A DNA stretch of 64,000 nucleotides from assembly GCA_021432605.1 (NCBI GenBank), contig MU271144.1, positions 2,538,606 to 2,602,605 of the forward strand, in the 5' to 3' direction. Below the pieces are notes generated by a model. The model did not search any database. It had not been told where the DNA came from and worked only from the letters and a program-made list of their open reading frames with translations. Of the stretch, positions 1 to 11,174 are shown piece by piece; position 1 is the first letter of the stretch, and every line of letters starts with the position of its first letter. A program made the position numbers and the translations under genes. The DNA is from Coniochaeta sp. PMI_546. Taxonomy: Eukaryota; Ascomycota; Sordariomycetes; Coniochaetales; Coniochaetaceae.

Positions 1-499
1 CACCCATCCCCTCTCATATCTGGGCCAGGATGGGGGCGCCGGCGTCGGCTCCGGTCCGGGCATGGCAGTCGGCGCCGCGCTGGCACTTAAAGACACCGAA
101 TACCTGCCCGTGGCGGTGTTGGGCGACGGCGACTTTCTCATGGGGTCTACCGCCATCTGGACTGCGGCGCGCTACCGTATACCACTACTGATCGTCATCG
201 CGAACAATGCATCCTTTTTCAACGACGAGGTGCACCAGGAGCGGGTGGCACGCGCTCGGGGTAGGCCGGTAGAGAACAAGGGCGTAGGGATCCAGATCAA
301 CGATCCATTGCCCGATATAACTCAGCACGCGGCGTCTCTTGGTGCCAGGGTGCTGGGTGGACAGGTCACTGAGCGCGTAAAACTCGCCGAGACCTTACGG
401 CAGGCGGCAAGGCAAGTTCAGCAGGAGGGGAATCTAGTTGTTGTTGATGTGCAGGTCTATCCCGATGGGTACTCTACCGCGTTAGAAGCAGGCAAATAG
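1..499 (+). CDS. Thiamine-diphosphate-dependent enzyme, C-terminal part (5' end outside window)
   Basis: The reading frame is open from base 2 to the TAG at 497-499, so the window edge cuts the gene. It encodes the C-terminal TPP-binding domain of the acetolactate synthase / benzoylformate decarboxylase / oxalyl-CoA decarboxylase superfamily. Visible hallmarks are the Gly-rich GAGVGSGPGMAVGAALAL approach and the GDGDF start of the Mg-TPP motif, with the paired Asn of the motif (IANNASFFND) about 27 residues later. In this family the Asp and Asn hold the Mg ion that anchors the diphosphate. The stretch VENKGVGIQINDPLPD followed by an Ala-Leu-rich helix and VVVDVQV is the usual end of such proteins. 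Substrate cannot be told without the N-terminal and central domains. No peroxisomal targeting tripeptide is seen at the C-terminus (AGK). The domain call is secure; the exact enzyme is not. Confidence 0.85.
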   Translation, partial: THPLSYLGQDGGAGVGSGPGMAVGAALALKDTEYLPVAVLGDGDFLMGSTAIWTAARYRIPLLIVIANNASFFNDEVHQERVARARGRPVENKGVGIQINDPLPDITQHAASLGARVLGGQVTERVKLAETLRQAARQVQQEGNLVVVDVQVYPDGYSTALEAGK

Positions 500-1163
500 A
501 ACGTTGTATTGTCGTTTCATTTCAGCTAAGGTTCAAGGATAAGCAATAGAACACATATCATTTTGCAGATAGCAGCGTTCATTGAAGTAATTAGTCAAGA
601 GTCAAGACTCACGATTCACAAAGCGGTCAACACTATTCCAACAAGTATCGAGAGCGTCGTAGACCTGTTTAGCCTGCCGATTCTTCATCGCCCATTGCCT
701 TTCCGACTTGATGTGTACTATAATGACACTTTCGCTAATTGCACCTCTTATAGATCACTCGAAGATCTAAGATGCTCTCTTTTCATATGGCTCGGACGGG
801 AAAAGAACTGCGGTCAATGCCAGCGCACCGTACATTGTAGCACGGATAGATACAAGTCTCGTTGTGTTGGTATTCGCTGTCGTCGCGATAACGGCAGAGA
901 GTATGCCCATCAAGCGATTGAAGGACACCATCATCCAGGACAGAAGCAGTTATTTTGAGAGTCAGTATGGCTGTATAGGTTCACCTTGCCGATATCTCAT
1001 GCCAATTTAGTCGGGCCGATGCCACTGGGGAGGGCTACCCAGGCATCTACAGTGATTGAACGCGTGTCGAGGGCGATATCTCGCTCCCACTAACTTAAGT
1101 TGGCCCTGCTCCCATTCAGCCCACTCAAGTGACCAAGTCTACAGCGCCTTCTTCGTCCCATTT
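500..1163. other. Intergenic, no supported gene
   Basis: This stretch lies between the convergent 3' ends of the TPP enzyme and the metallophosphoesterase. An open frame at 563-958 lacks any recognisable domain or splice pattern, and I treat it as chance. No repeat or RNA gene was recognised. Confidence 0.5.
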
Positions 1164-2114
1164 TCAAATATCAACCACGATCGCCGGTCTTTTGTCGCGG
1201 CTGTCGTCGTCCCCCACTGCAGCATTCACGAGAGTTGTTGTCTGGGCCAACGTGTCAGGTCGTCGTGGAAGAAGAAGAGCATCCCACAGCCAGTTCAGGA
1301 CTAGATATAAAGCCATGACTACCACCGCCCAGAGGCCCTTCTGACCCATCATGACCCTGTCATACGACGCCTCAAAGGCGTCATAAGCGATGTCCTGCCG
1401 GCCATAGCCGGAGTGAATATGACCAAAGACGACGAGCCGTGGACGGCGGCGCCAAATCTCACCCAAGAGATGCGGACATCCCTTGCCTTGGAGGTCGAGA
1501 TGCCCCTTCGGCGGTCCGTGGGTCAGGAGAATGTCCGTGCCTGCCGGAACGCTGTCGGTCCAAACATCGCGGATGGGGGGATACTGGAACGCCCAGGTCC
1601 CGAACTGCCCCGTCCATGGCGAGCCGTAGACGCCGAGGGAGCGACCGCCTGGAAAGTCTAACTTGACTGAAGAGTTGTTGAGGTAGATGACATCTCCCCA
1701 ATCGAGGTCGCTCCGGGACATCCCCTCGCCTTCGTATATGCGGTCCGGAAATCGGGCGACGTAGTCTGGATCCAGCAGAATGTCGTGATTGCCGGCTATC
1801 ACGATCTTGTACCTGTGGGGTAGCGTCTGCAGCCAGTTCAGCTGCGACTGTATTTCCTCAAAGGAGCCCTTGATGGTCAGGTCTCCGGCGTGAAGCAGCA
1901 CATCGCCGTCGGGCACATTAGGCCGTCTGCAGTGGGTGTCCGATATGCAGACGACAGATATAGAAGACGCCGAGTTTGGTAGAGGCAGCGAGTGAGTCGG
2001 TCTAGGATGCTGTCTGTTCTTGTAGAGCCACTGCACGAGAAAGATAGCCGGTTCACGGCGGAATCGTTGCCAGGGTGTCGATGGCGCGAGCCACGGAAAG
2101 GAAGTCGAGGACAT
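1164..2114 (-). CDS. Calcineurin-like metallophosphoesterase with C-terminal membrane segment
   Basis: A single exon encodes a metallophosphoesterase of the small MPPED / UPF0046-like type. The di-metal site motifs appear in order: SDTH (D-x-H), GDLT, GNHD, a LLTHGPP block and GHIH near the C-terminus. This complete set predicts an active phosphodiesterase or phosphomonoesterase; the substrate is unknown. The open frame extends upstream to 2267, but the residues before the Met at 2114 do not look conserved, so I chose the internal ATG (316 residues). After GHIH a hydrophobic stretch (GLWAVVVMALYLVLNWLW) could be a tail anchor or membrane helix, unusual for this family; the last 40 residues are polar. 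It is convergent with the TPP enzyme. Function is inferred from motifs only. Confidence 0.8.
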   Translation of the reverse strand: MSSTSFPWLAPSTPWQRFRREPAIFLVQWLYKNRQHPRPTHSLPLPNSASSISVVCISDTHCRRPNVPDGDVLLHAGDLTIKGSFEEIQSQLNWLQTLPHRYKIVIAGNHDILLDPDYVARFPDRIYEGEGMSRSDLDWGDVIYLNNSSVKLDFPGGRSLGVYGSPWTGQFGTWAFQYPPIRDVWTDSVPAGTDILLTHGPPKGHLDLQGKGCPHLLGEIWRRRPRLVVFGHIHSGYGRQDIAYDAFEASYDRVMMGQKGLWAVVVMALYLVLNWLWDALLLPRRPDTLAQTTTLVNAAVGDDDSRDKRPAIVVDI

Positions 2115-2989
2115 TCTTCCTGGTCGCCGGTAGTTGGTCGGAATCAGCAGATAACGGAAATGCTCGTAAGAAGCCAGTAATTCCTCAAGATCGCGAATTG
2201 CGAGTGAGGAAGTAATTGTTTGATTGTTCGAACGAGGACACAAGTGATAGAATGTGCTCCGAACCAAGCCTGGAACAGAAAGCGGGGGCAGGTGCAGACC
2301 TATAGTTGGAGAAGTTGCATCCTGTTTGGGTCGGGTTGGTCCCCCAACTAATTATAATGAGATAGACCTGCTGCCAACATCCAACTTGCCGCACACGGCT
2401 CGACAGCCTCAGCATTTGTGCGTCGTGGAGCATTATGCTCATAAGACGCTTCTTGATGGTCTGCTTCGGTGGGGTCTCTCTGTGTTTACGGAGCTTTCAC
2501 GAACTCACGACGTTCATATCATTTCCCATTTCTTAATTGTTGTCAGTGTAGCAGGACAGACCTTTATGATGACGGAATTAGAAGGATCTTCTAACAATAG
2601 GGATCGAACTGGTCACCAGATGTTGACATAATTGTACCTTTGTTGAGACGGTCCAAAACTTTTTGTGTCGTGACTGTAATTAGGCTAGAGCCTTGAGGGC
2701 GAAGGCCGTTCAGTCAGCTCCATAGTGATGTCCGACATGCCGTAAGTTCTTGAAGACATTTCACATCGTTATCTGATGAGAGAAATATGACTATTAAGAA
2801 GTTCAACGGGTCCATATTTGACCGACTTCCACAATGAGATGAAGCAGTGCAATGCGCTACAGTCTGCTCTGGCACAAATTGCCGCCGCGAGAGGGCAGGT
2901 CATCACATATCCACCATGACCTTGCCGTCTTTCGACACTCCTAACGTACCAAGATTTATTATGGAATGTTCGTTATTCCTAATGTTCGA
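2115..2989. other. Intergenic between metallophosphoesterase start and HET gene end
   Basis: This holds the upstream region of the metallophosphoesterase and the 3' flank of the HET gene. It includes an alternative upstream in-frame start at 2267. No other feature was recognised. Confidence 0.4.
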
Positions 2990-4639
2990 CTACTCGGGGC
3001 TGTTACTACCTCCTGTCGATACCTCGAGTGCCCAGTCCAAGTGGCTTGGGGTGCCATTGATACGCGAGTCCACTCCTTTCTTTTTGTTTCTGTCCCTCCT
3101 AGTCTTGTCCTGAAGATCGAAGAGGTTATAGATATCTTGCCTCGAGAGCGGAGTACTAGCTGTAGAGACAAGTACAATTTCTCTCTTGTACATCCGAGGG
3201 TCCAGGGTAACACATCGCAGACCTTCATAAAATAGGACACAAACATCTCCTATTTCATCGAACGCCAGCCACACCATACCCCAGTCGTAATCAGGGTCTT
3301 TGACATACCAGTATCGGCCGCTCGAATCCCATCGATCTTCCGGGGCGGCGGATTTTATGACACATCGTGTATCTGTTCGGATCTCGAGAGGCAGACGGAA
3401 GAGTCCCGGTGGTGGATGATAAGTTGTTCCCGTCAGAAGGTAGACGGATCTTGGCCGTATCGAGGACGAGATGAGCGCATCAGCATGGGTGGCGTCTAAA
3501 TGCAGTAACTGTCTGTGAGCCCTGGCGAATATGTCCGGACCCAACTTGGTCAGCATGACTCCCATCGTGCGTCTGGAGCCTTGGCTTCCTATTGGTAAGA
3601 CGTAAGTCCGACACGCATAACAACATCTACACTCTTGGATACTGCAGCCACGCAGACATATTTCGAGCAGCGTACAGGTGATTTTGATGCCGCGGTTTGT
3701 GACCGAATGTTCGGTCGAATTGAGTATTTCCCAGTCACGCATGAGACCGAATTCTGTTATGTACCGTGCTAATACATGCACGTTCGAGTAGTCGCGATCA
3801 ATAAATCTCGCTTGATGGTTACACCCTGGTGGGCAAGCTCGGCGACGTCCAGCCCGGTATTCGAGTCCCAAGGGTGAAGCAGATGGCGACCATCCGAATA
3901 TGCTCAGATCGTTGCTGTGTCTGATAATCTCGTGTTGAAGACGGGTATATGCCTTCTCGCCCTCTCCGTACAGCAGTGGCATGTTGATGTCAAAGATTCC
4001 CAGGAGACAGTAGGCCATATCCTCGACCCTTGTTGTCTCGCGTCCAGTCGCCCATGCCATCTTTTCCGCAATCGACAACGCAGCCAGGCAGCTGCTGTCC
4101 GCCAGAACCCCTGGGTGAACATTTGTTATCTGCTGGATTCGATTAGAAAGTGCTCGTTTCGATCCTCGGCAGGTCCAAGTCTCGTCGTAGAAGCGCATGT
4201 TGCTAGGAGCGATTAACTCTTGTAGTGTCCAGCCCCGTTTGAACCATCTGCAAGACTGGAGGTCTGTCGTGTCTAACAGATCGGTCGCCGTTACACCTGA
4301 TATCTTTGGAAAGTCCGATAGGTAAGCATAGCAAACCCAGGCATTTTTGTACCATCGGAACATGGAGTTGATAGCTTCGCTAAGTTCAGCGCTGCTGGTC
4401 TTGTCGATGCAGCAGGTATCGATCCAGACGTAGTCGAGCTGGTCTCCTCTGGCAAGTCTGCAAGTTTCCAGGATCTTCGAGAACCCTTGTTTTGTAGCAG
4501 TCTCTCCGGTTTGGTCCATGTATTCCTGGTATGACACTTCCTCCTCCGTCCACGTGTGAGACAGGATCGCGTAGTGTTGCGGTACTTGTCGCAGCGCAAA
4601 GTCCTCGAGTAGCATTGTTTTCGTGTTGATTAACCGCAT
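2990..4639 (-). CDS. HET-domain protein (heterokaryon incompatibility family)
   Basis: A single exon of 549 residues. The N-terminus begins MRLINTKT and carries the classic HET domain over about residues 1-240. The three signature blocks are present: AILSHTW; YVWIDTCCIDK followed by SSAELSEAINSMFRWY; and WFKRGWTLQELIAP. Further family words are CYAYLSD and the downstream LLGIFDINMPLLYGEGEKAY block that normally follows the HET core in HET-E/HET-D-like proteins. No NACHT ATPase, WD40 or ankyrin module follows; the C-terminal 250 residues are unclassified. HET proteins trigger programmed cell death after non-self recognition between fungal strains. Whether this one acts in incompatibility or in other immune-like signalling cannot be read from sequence. 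All core residues seem intact, so I see it as a functional gene. Confidence 0.88.
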   Translation of the reverse strand: MRLINTKTMLLEDFALRQVPQHYAILSHTWTEEEVSYQEYMDQTGETATKQGFSKILETCRLARGDQLDYVWIDTCCIDKTSSAELSEAINSMFRWYKNAWVCYAYLSDFPKISGVTATDLLDTTDLQSCRWFKRGWTLQELIAPSNMRFYDETWTCRGSKRALSNRIQQITNVHPGVLADSSCLAALSIAEKMAWATGRETTRVEDMAYCLLGIFDINMPLLYGEGEKAYTRLQHEIIRHSNDLSIFGWSPSASPLGLEYRAGRRRACPPGCNHQARFIDRDYSNVHVLARYITEFGLMRDWEILNSTEHSVTNRGIKITCTLLEICLRGCSIQECRCCYACRTYVLPIGSQGSRRTMGVMLTKLGPDIFARAHRQLLHLDATHADALISSSIRPRSVYLLTGTTYHPPPGLFRLPLEIRTDTRCVIKSAAPEDRWDSSGRYWYVKDPDYDWGMVWLAFDEIGDVCVLFYEGLRCVTLDPRMYKREIVLVSTASTPLSRQDIYNLFDLQDKTRRDRNKKKGVDSRINGTPSHLDWALEVSTGGSNSPE

Positions 4640-5113
4640 TGTGGTCAGCAGGGGTACTAATTACACTCCAGTGAGTGAAGGTATCAGTTTCCCCTAGGCT
4701 GTGCAATATCTGAAGTTGATCAGATGTCGATAAGGTGTGGATCCTGTGGTGTTGGTCAAGGAACCGACGACTGCCTGATGATGGCGGTGTGGCACAGCTG
4801 AACTTAGCAACAGAGAGAACCCACGTCACGTGGCATACTAAACTCGAAATGCGGCAGCTTCTGAGTGGTCATTCACTTCGCCCGTCATCATACTGAGATA
4901 TCCGGAGGGCAGGAGCAATCCGTCGGACAAATGAGCAGACAAGGTCGGCAAGCAACGACATGACTTGGATCATTATCCGGTAAATTCCCAACATCACACA
5001 AGCGTAATCCATACATGATAAAGGTAGGAAAAGAACAGCAGAATCTAGAACATGGACCTTCTCAAATACTCCAAAACACCAAACTCGGAACCGAAAAGCA
5101 GCCAGCAAGATTC
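4640..5113. other. Intergenic / HET gene upstream region
   Basis: This is the promoter side of the HET gene and the 3' flank of the cupredoxin gene. No further gene, RNA or repeat was seen. Confidence 0.4.
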
Positions 5114-7123
5114 TTACGGCTGGCTAACCCAGACCAACTCCGGGCCAGCAACAGTTATCCCGACCAGATCCCTAACCTTTCCCTCACCCTTATTGACCAC
5201 CACAGCCCAAACATGACCATACAGCTCACTAGGCACAGGCGCGCTCCCATCGGCAGCAACAGGCGTGAACCTCAGCGTCCCCCAAGCTGCGATCCACGCA
5301 ACCCACAGCCCACCAGGGTTGTTCTTACTCCAGTCACTCTCCAGCTTGAAAGTGACGCTCCCGACCCGGCTCGTGGAGCCAAGATTATTGACACTAGCAA
5401 CCTCCAGCTTCGGCCAGGCCTTGTCGACGCCAACACTGGGACTCTGGCCCTGGCAATTGCTCGTCCAGTGCTGCGAGGCGTAGCTCCACGCCAGCTGAGA
5501 CGGGACCAGGGCTTCACGAGGTGTGGCGGCGGCCACGTGGTTCTGCATCAGGTTCACCACCGCCGTCATGCGTGACTTGGCGCCTAGTTCCGTCGCGAGC
5601 GCGGGGACGAGCCACTCGTCCGTCGAGGCGGTCACGGCGACGATATCGATCAGGACACCGATCTCGAGCAGGAGGATGGTCAGCGCCGACTCGAGCCACT
5701 CGTCTACGTTGGCGGAGGGGATGGTGTAGCTGCACGTGCCCGTCAGAGCCTTGCCGTAGTGCTGCAGGCTGTCTGTCGCCGTGGCCCGGTGAACCAGGGC
5801 TTGAGCCGAGAGCGTGCCGATCGTGTCGACTATGGTCTTGGGGTAGACGCCCGCCCACTGCCCGCCGTCGGAGAGCTTGGTGTGGCCGTCTATCAGCGCC
5901 GCGAGGAGGATGTTGTCCAGAAACTCGAGGAGCTGCAGAAACGCCGTCGCGTTGTCAGAGATGCCCGTCGCCCAGTTGTACGAGTCGGGCTGCCCGCCTC
6001 CGGCCGTGTTCCAGATGTAGGAGGACATGTTGCTCCCCGGCGGCGGGACGTCTGTGATGGCACCCGGGTCGAGGGCGCTGTCCGGCTTGAAGACGTTGCC
6101 GTTGAGTGAAGCGATGACTGTGCCGTTGACGGAGAGGACGCCGCCAAGTGGCGCTTGAGGTGGGATTGTGCTTGTCGAGGCCTTTTTGGCGAGTTCCTGG
6201 AAGGCTTCCAGGGTGTTGCCCGAGGTAGGGGCGTTGATACTGCCTACCATGCCGGACTGGCAGTGGTTGCCGGTTGTCTGAGCGCAGTAGAACCAGATTG
6301 GTTTTGTGTCTGGAATGACAATGTCGAACTGCGCGCCAGATGGGGACACGGCTGTGGGGATAAAGCCGCTGGTAAAACCCTTGTCTAGGGGGTGGCAGGG
6401 ATCTTGGAAGCTTGATTGAACGACCGAGTGGTTCTTGGGGTTGAAATTGAACTGGACGACTGTCCTCGGGAGCTCGGTGATGTTGTTTGGCGTAAATGTT
6501 AGGTTGCCCCCCAAAGCCAAGTCTACCTTGAGCAGCCGCAGGCCACCAACTGGAAGTCCATCGGCTGGAGACTTGCTAGTCGGCGCTGTGGCAGCTTTGG
6601 ACTTGTATGCGTCAAAGGTATTCCCGCTTGAAGGACTACACCGTTGTTAGAAGTTTTCGCGACACTCTCTCGATAACTACGGCACTTACGCGTTGATAGC
6701 ATGAACCATGCCTTTTTGGCAGTGGTCGCCGTTTGTCTGTGGGCAGTAAATCCATATGGGCTTGGTGTCGTTAACTGTTATGGTGAACGTCGTTGGTGAT
6801 GGAGTGTCAGTTGATGGATTTGGTGTGAAGCCGGAGAAGAGTCCACCAGCAAGGGGCTGACATGGCTCATTGAAGCTCGACTGTGCGACTGCATGGTTCT
6901 ATCATGGCCACTTAGCTGGGTCTCGCTTTATTGTCCAGAGGCAAGTGCCGTTTACCTTTGCAAAAAACTGGTATGTGATTGTATCGCCGGCTGCTGCCGT
7001 GAGTGTCTCGGGGTTAAACTTGAGTTGACTGTCTTTGCCGACAGTGACAACATAGTTCTTGGAAGCTTCCGAAATGGACAACAGCAGGGATAACGGCAGG
7101 AATGCCAGAGATGAGCTGCGCAT
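5114..7123 (-). CDS. Secreted protein with two cupredoxin domains
   Basis: Three exons: 7123-6956, 6898-6690 and 6635-5114, with introns of 57 and 54 bp; the phases match and give 632 residues. I chose the ATG at 7123 rather than the one at 7147 because it opens directly with a signal peptide (MRSSSLAFLPLSLLLSISEA). Two plastocyanin-like domains follow, about residues 22-125 and 150-265. Each has an Asn-His, a C-x5-H spacing (YCPQTNGDHCQKGM and YCAQTTGNHCQSGM) and a Met. This is the H-C-H-M ligand set of type 1 copper sites, so both could bind copper. The remaining 350 residues form a hydrophobic-rich domain I do not recognise. Similar fungal proteins are annotated as extracellular serine-rich or cupredoxin proteins, with an unknown role at the cell surface. 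The single-domain alternative is excluded by the clear repeat. Confidence 0.82.
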
Positions 7124-8408
7124 CTTGAGGCAAGTTTTCTTGTTCAACTGCTAATATGCCTTCTCATGAAACCGAAGGCGGGATGTGCCTCGTATGGGAA
7201 GGGGTGCCGCACTTTTATTTGATCGACCTTACCGGCCGGAGCTGTCTGTCAGACCCTCGAGCAGGACACTCCGGAACTCAATGGCAGGGACCATCAAGAA
7301 TCCCTGTCAGGGTACGATGCCACATTGGCGCATGAGGGCTGCATACTGACAGGGGTCGGGGACTGGCGTATCCCGCTTGATACGCTATTTTGGGCTCCTG
7401 CCAACAGAACTCATCAGTAAGGTGCCATCACACCTTGTCAGACCAGCCGTGTGCGCCAAACAGTCGCGTATCGTTCTCGAAAACAGTTTTTTTCTACGCC
7501 ATCTTGGTCACTCAATGATAATCACAGTCCCACCGCCTGCGCCTCATATGTTGGTGCCGAGCACGGGGTCGCAGGCAACCGGCGCGGCTAATAGCAGCAT
7601 CCGGGAGCCATTTTTCGCCAGTGCCTCGGCCATTGTCAAGCTGTTGTCGAAACAACATTGCTGCCCCAGCCACCCGGCACGTGTCTATCCGTCCTGGAAA
7701 GCAGCTGAAAACCCCCGGCATCAAGATGGATTCGCCTCATTTCCGAAACCTCAAGGGCCGGGCAAAGCTTTCAGAAGTTGATGAGAATTATAAAGGTGAT
7801 AAGGCCCGGGACGATGGTTGATCCCTGTAAGGATCCTTGTGTCGCCCGCAATGCGCCAAGGGAGCCCATTGGTGATGTCGTTAAAACGACTCTCTTAAGC
7901 TTAGGCTAACGGCCGCTAAGGCGGGTAAGCGCTTACCGATTTAGCATCCTACGTGTAACCCTACGAGCCAACGGCGTTGTTTCGGCTGCCCCCTCACGTC
8001 AGCAACAGTTGGAGTACTGTCTGCTCTGGCTCTTGTGTCCCTCGGCCCCAAATGGCTCGTCGCCTCGAAGCTGCACGGAATCTTCCAAAATTCGGAAGTG
8101 ACCCAAGCCGAATCCTCCGTCGAGGCGCGGTCTCAAACAACAAAACTTCGCGATCCCCTGACTAGACTGCTGCTAGCTCTCACTATTAGTTCTCACCATT
8201 CAGCCGCAGCAACGGGGTGACGGCATTATCTACAGCGGCCGCACTGCGGAGAATCCACTCGTTGGTTGATCAGAGAGCCTGAAGCAATTTCACGTCATAT
8301 CATAGTGACAGGATACTCCATTCACTTCTCCTTACAAGACGATTCAACACCCTCGAGCTAACAGCCCCTGGGTGCGCCCGCGCGAGCGCATACTCAACCA
8401 TCACAACA
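7124..8408. other. Divergent intergenic region (cupredoxin gene / SUR7-like gene)
   Basis: A 1.3-kb stretch between two divergently transcribed genes. It should hold both promoters. Open frames here (7377-7781 and others) have no recognisable domain, so nothing more is called. Confidence 0.4.
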
Positions 8409-9560
8409 ATGGCAGCAAGACAACCCCTCCTCAACTTTCTACCCTTTCTCTTCTCCCTGCTCTCCTTCGTCCTCATCCTCCTTATTCTCATAGCCGGCAC
8501 AAACAACGCGCTCTCAACACTCTACTACCTAAAAACCGACACGTCATCCCTCTCCGTCCCCTCCAAGCTCTCATCCTCGACCTTCTTGGCCGACCTATCC
8601 GCCGTGTCCGGCGCAGACTTCATCGGCTCGCCCGCGACATCTTCCTCTCTCGGGCTAGCAGACAGCTACACCCTCCTCCTCCTGACATCATGCGCGCAAT
8701 TCCCCGACGGCGTGGTCTGCGAGCGGCCCAGCATCGGCTTCAGCTTTGACCCAGCTTCTGGTCTCAGGTTGGACAGCACCTCGCTGCAGGGCACGTTTCC
8801 GCCCGCGCTCATCTCCGCTCTATCCTCCTACCACCGGACGAGCGCCTTCCTCGCAGATGCGTACATCATTTCCGCCGCCCTCGTGGCGCTGGCACCTATT
8901 GCCGGCATTCTGGGGACACATAACCGCTCAGCCGGGATCATAGCCGCCGTGCTAGCCTCGCTCGCCAGCATCTTCCTCTTCGGGGCCGGCGTCGCAGCCG
9001 TCGTCGTCTTCAGGAGCTTGAACGCCCAGATCAACTCGGCATTCAACTCCTCCGGCCTGCGCAGCGAAGTGGGCGTCACACCCGTCGCCCTCGGCTTCGT
9101 GGCCTTCGTCCTCGCGCTCCTAACCTCCGTCATCTTCGTCATCCGCGCCCGCAGCCCGGTCAAGCCTCGCGGTCGCGTGATAGCGCGCAGCATCGGAGCG
9201 GACGTCAAGGGCGCCGCGGGCCCGGAAGGCGGCGCCGCCGCCGGAGGGAAGCCCGGTCTCTGGAAGCGGATCCCGACGTGGAGTAATCACCGGTACGTGC
9301 AGGTCGAGAAGCAGCCTGCGCTGCTGAAGACGAGCGTGGCTGGATCCATGGAGGCGGTGGTCGTCACTTCGCCTGCTGGGACGAGGACGCGGGCCGAGGG
9401 GGACGAGGATTGGGCTGGGGATGATGAGTACACCTCTGGTCACGGCGGAGGGGGCGGGCAGAAGGGGATTCCGATGTTGAGTCTTGGAGGGAATAAGAGG
9501 GAGAGGGATGTGAATACGGCGTACGAGCCCTATAGTGGGGATGGCCGTGGCGTTATTTAG
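8409..9560 (+). CDS. SUR7/PalI-family four-helix membrane protein
   Basis: A single exon of 383 residues. The first membrane helix lies at about residues 10-32 (FLPFLFSLLSFVLILLILIAG). An extracellular loop with Cys and Ser-rich stretches follows, then three helices at about 145-170, 178-203 and 220-245. This topology, with a long first loop and a long cytosolic Ser/Gly-rich tail, is that of the SUR7/PalI family. SUR7 proteins mark eisosomes at the plasma membrane; PalI takes part in ambient-pH sensing through PalH. The tail ends with charged, low-complexity sequence and no known motif. The start has a good context (ACAATGGCA). Family confidence is good; the choice between eisosome and pH roles is open. 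Confidence 0.8.
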   Translation: MAARQPLLNFLPFLFSLLSFVLILLILIAGTNNALSTLYYLKTDTSSLSVPSKLSSSTFLADLSAVSGADFIGSPATSSSLGLADSYTLLLLTSCAQFPDGVVCERPSIGFSFDPASGLRLDSTSLQGTFPPALISALSSYHRTSAFLADAYIISAALVALAPIAGILGTHNRSAGIIAAVLASLASIFLFGAGVAAVVVFRSLNAQINSAFNSSGLRSEVGVTPVALGFVAFVLALLTSVIFVIRARSPVKPRGRVIARSIGADVKGAAGPEGGAAAGGKPGLWKRIPTWSNHRYVQVEKQPALLKTSVAGSMEAVVVTSPAGTRTRAEGDEDWAGDDEYTSGHGGGGGQKGIPMLSLGGNKRERDVNTAYEPYSGDGRGVI

Positions 9561-9851
9561 GTGCAAGCGTGGGTCATTACGAGGTTTGGACACATGTATG
9601 ATATCCGATTGTTTGAGCATGTAGCTTGGAAGGGTTTGCGTATTCTGATGACGACAAAGTGTGATGGAACTCAATAAACGATAGTCAGTAATTATAACGC
9701 TGATCTACTCTAACCCAGCCGACCCAGTCGCTGCATGTTTATCGCTGTACATGTGTATCGGAATACTGCGAGCGCGCCGAGATATCCGCTCATAGCTTGC
9801 GCCCATTGCTCTCATTGTCCAAATTTCTTCATTATAATGTCTGTGGTTGTC

Positions 9852-11174
9852 TTAGGTTCTCTCGTCATCCCAGTGATACCCATTAGTGAGAACAGGGCCA
9901 TCGCTCCTCCTGCCGCTACGTGGCTCGGGGCTGTTTCTGTCTGGTGCAAGGGCCCGAAGAAGAAGCCTTCGCAAAGTTGGGATTGGCCCATCATCGGTGG
10001 GTGCTCTTGATTCATTGGCGGGTTCCTGAGCTTCTTGAGGATCTGCTAGCGGAGGTTGTAGCAACGGGCCCATTCTATCGAGCTCGTTCTGTCGCTGATC
10101 AAGGGTAGGATTGATATAAGGCAGATGAACCACCGCGCCATCGACGTAGAGGAACTGCATTCGCATAGCGCGGGGGTCATTGAAGCGACCTCTGCGAATC
10201 AGCTGCCTCGAGACATCCCTGTTGGGCCTGTGTAGTGCGATGTATCTCTTGCCAATGACACTGTCAAAGCCACGTCCTGGGGAAAAGTCTACCGCGCTCA
10301 GAAGCAAATTCAGGGTTGAGGGGTCTGCGAGACCACCCGGTGCGAGATCATCTCTCAGGCCAGATGTGTCCCACTCGACGTATCCTAGCAGGTAGAGCCG
10401 TGCGAAGCACTGCGAGCTTTAATAGGCTGTTAGTCGTTCTACTCGCTTCAACCGAGGGTGGTGGCGCAGGGGAGTGCCCAAAGGGAAAAGAGATGTGAAG
10501 GAAGAAAAACGGGGCCGAGCAGAGAGTACTTACACCCAGTCACGAACACCGTGATAAAGTGAGTCTGGAGAAGGCTTAACGAAGCTGAACTGCGTCAGAT
10601 CGCCGCTCAACACGCTGTTCACAAATGGTTCTGAATGGCGCGTTCCGGAGCGGCCACGAAGTGTTTCAATCAGGGACGCCATGGTAAACAGAGGTGGTAG
10701 GCCGTGGCCCAAACGAAAGGCGAATGTCGCTTGGGTAACAGGATCTTGATGATTGTTTTCCAAGAGGACGATGCGGAATTCTCCATCAGGATACGGCAAA
10801 ACACCTTGTTGTTTGCCCATTAAGAGACGGCATGATACGAAGGTTTGCAATCCCTCTATCACCGGGACTTCAAGGTCGATGACGAACCAGACTGCTTGTT
10901 TGCCATTGAGCTCCGGGGTGAACTCGATCCAGACCATCGTCGGGCTACGCCGCAGAAATTCGGTAAAGTACGGGACTTGTGTTTCAATTCCATCTATGTC
11001 AGCGAGGGTGAAGACCCTCCGGACGCCGTGCTGGGAGGGTGCAGAGTACTCGGACTCTTCCGTTCCAGATTCTGCTGGTGTTGTCATGTTTTCCGATAAT
11101 GATGTGCGAATCAACGAAGGACCTTCAACAAAATGCCTATTCCAATACAGCGTAGTCAAGTCAAGATCTTCCAA
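9852..11174 (-). CDS. Conserved-looking protein of unknown function
   Basis: Two exons, 11174-10536 and 10409-9852, joined in phase 0 across a 126-bp intron (donor GTGTAAGT, acceptor CGCAG). The product is 398 residues. I do not recognise a family. There is no signal peptide or membrane helix. The middle is rich in beta-strand-like hydrophobic alternation (WIEFTPELNGKQAVWFVIDL), and the second exon opens with CFARLYLLGYVEWD. The last 60 residues are Pro/Arg-rich and probably disordered. It may have a further 5' exon, since the first Met gives no clear N-terminal domain. It lies downstream of the zinc alcohol dehydrogenase on the same strand. Confidence 0.55.

Noticed and set aside
563-958. 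Open frame of 131 codons
   Set aside because: No domain, no homology-like pattern and no splice context; likely chance.
7377-7781. Open frame of 134 codons in the divergent promoter region
   Set aside because: Composition and lack of any motif argue against a gene.
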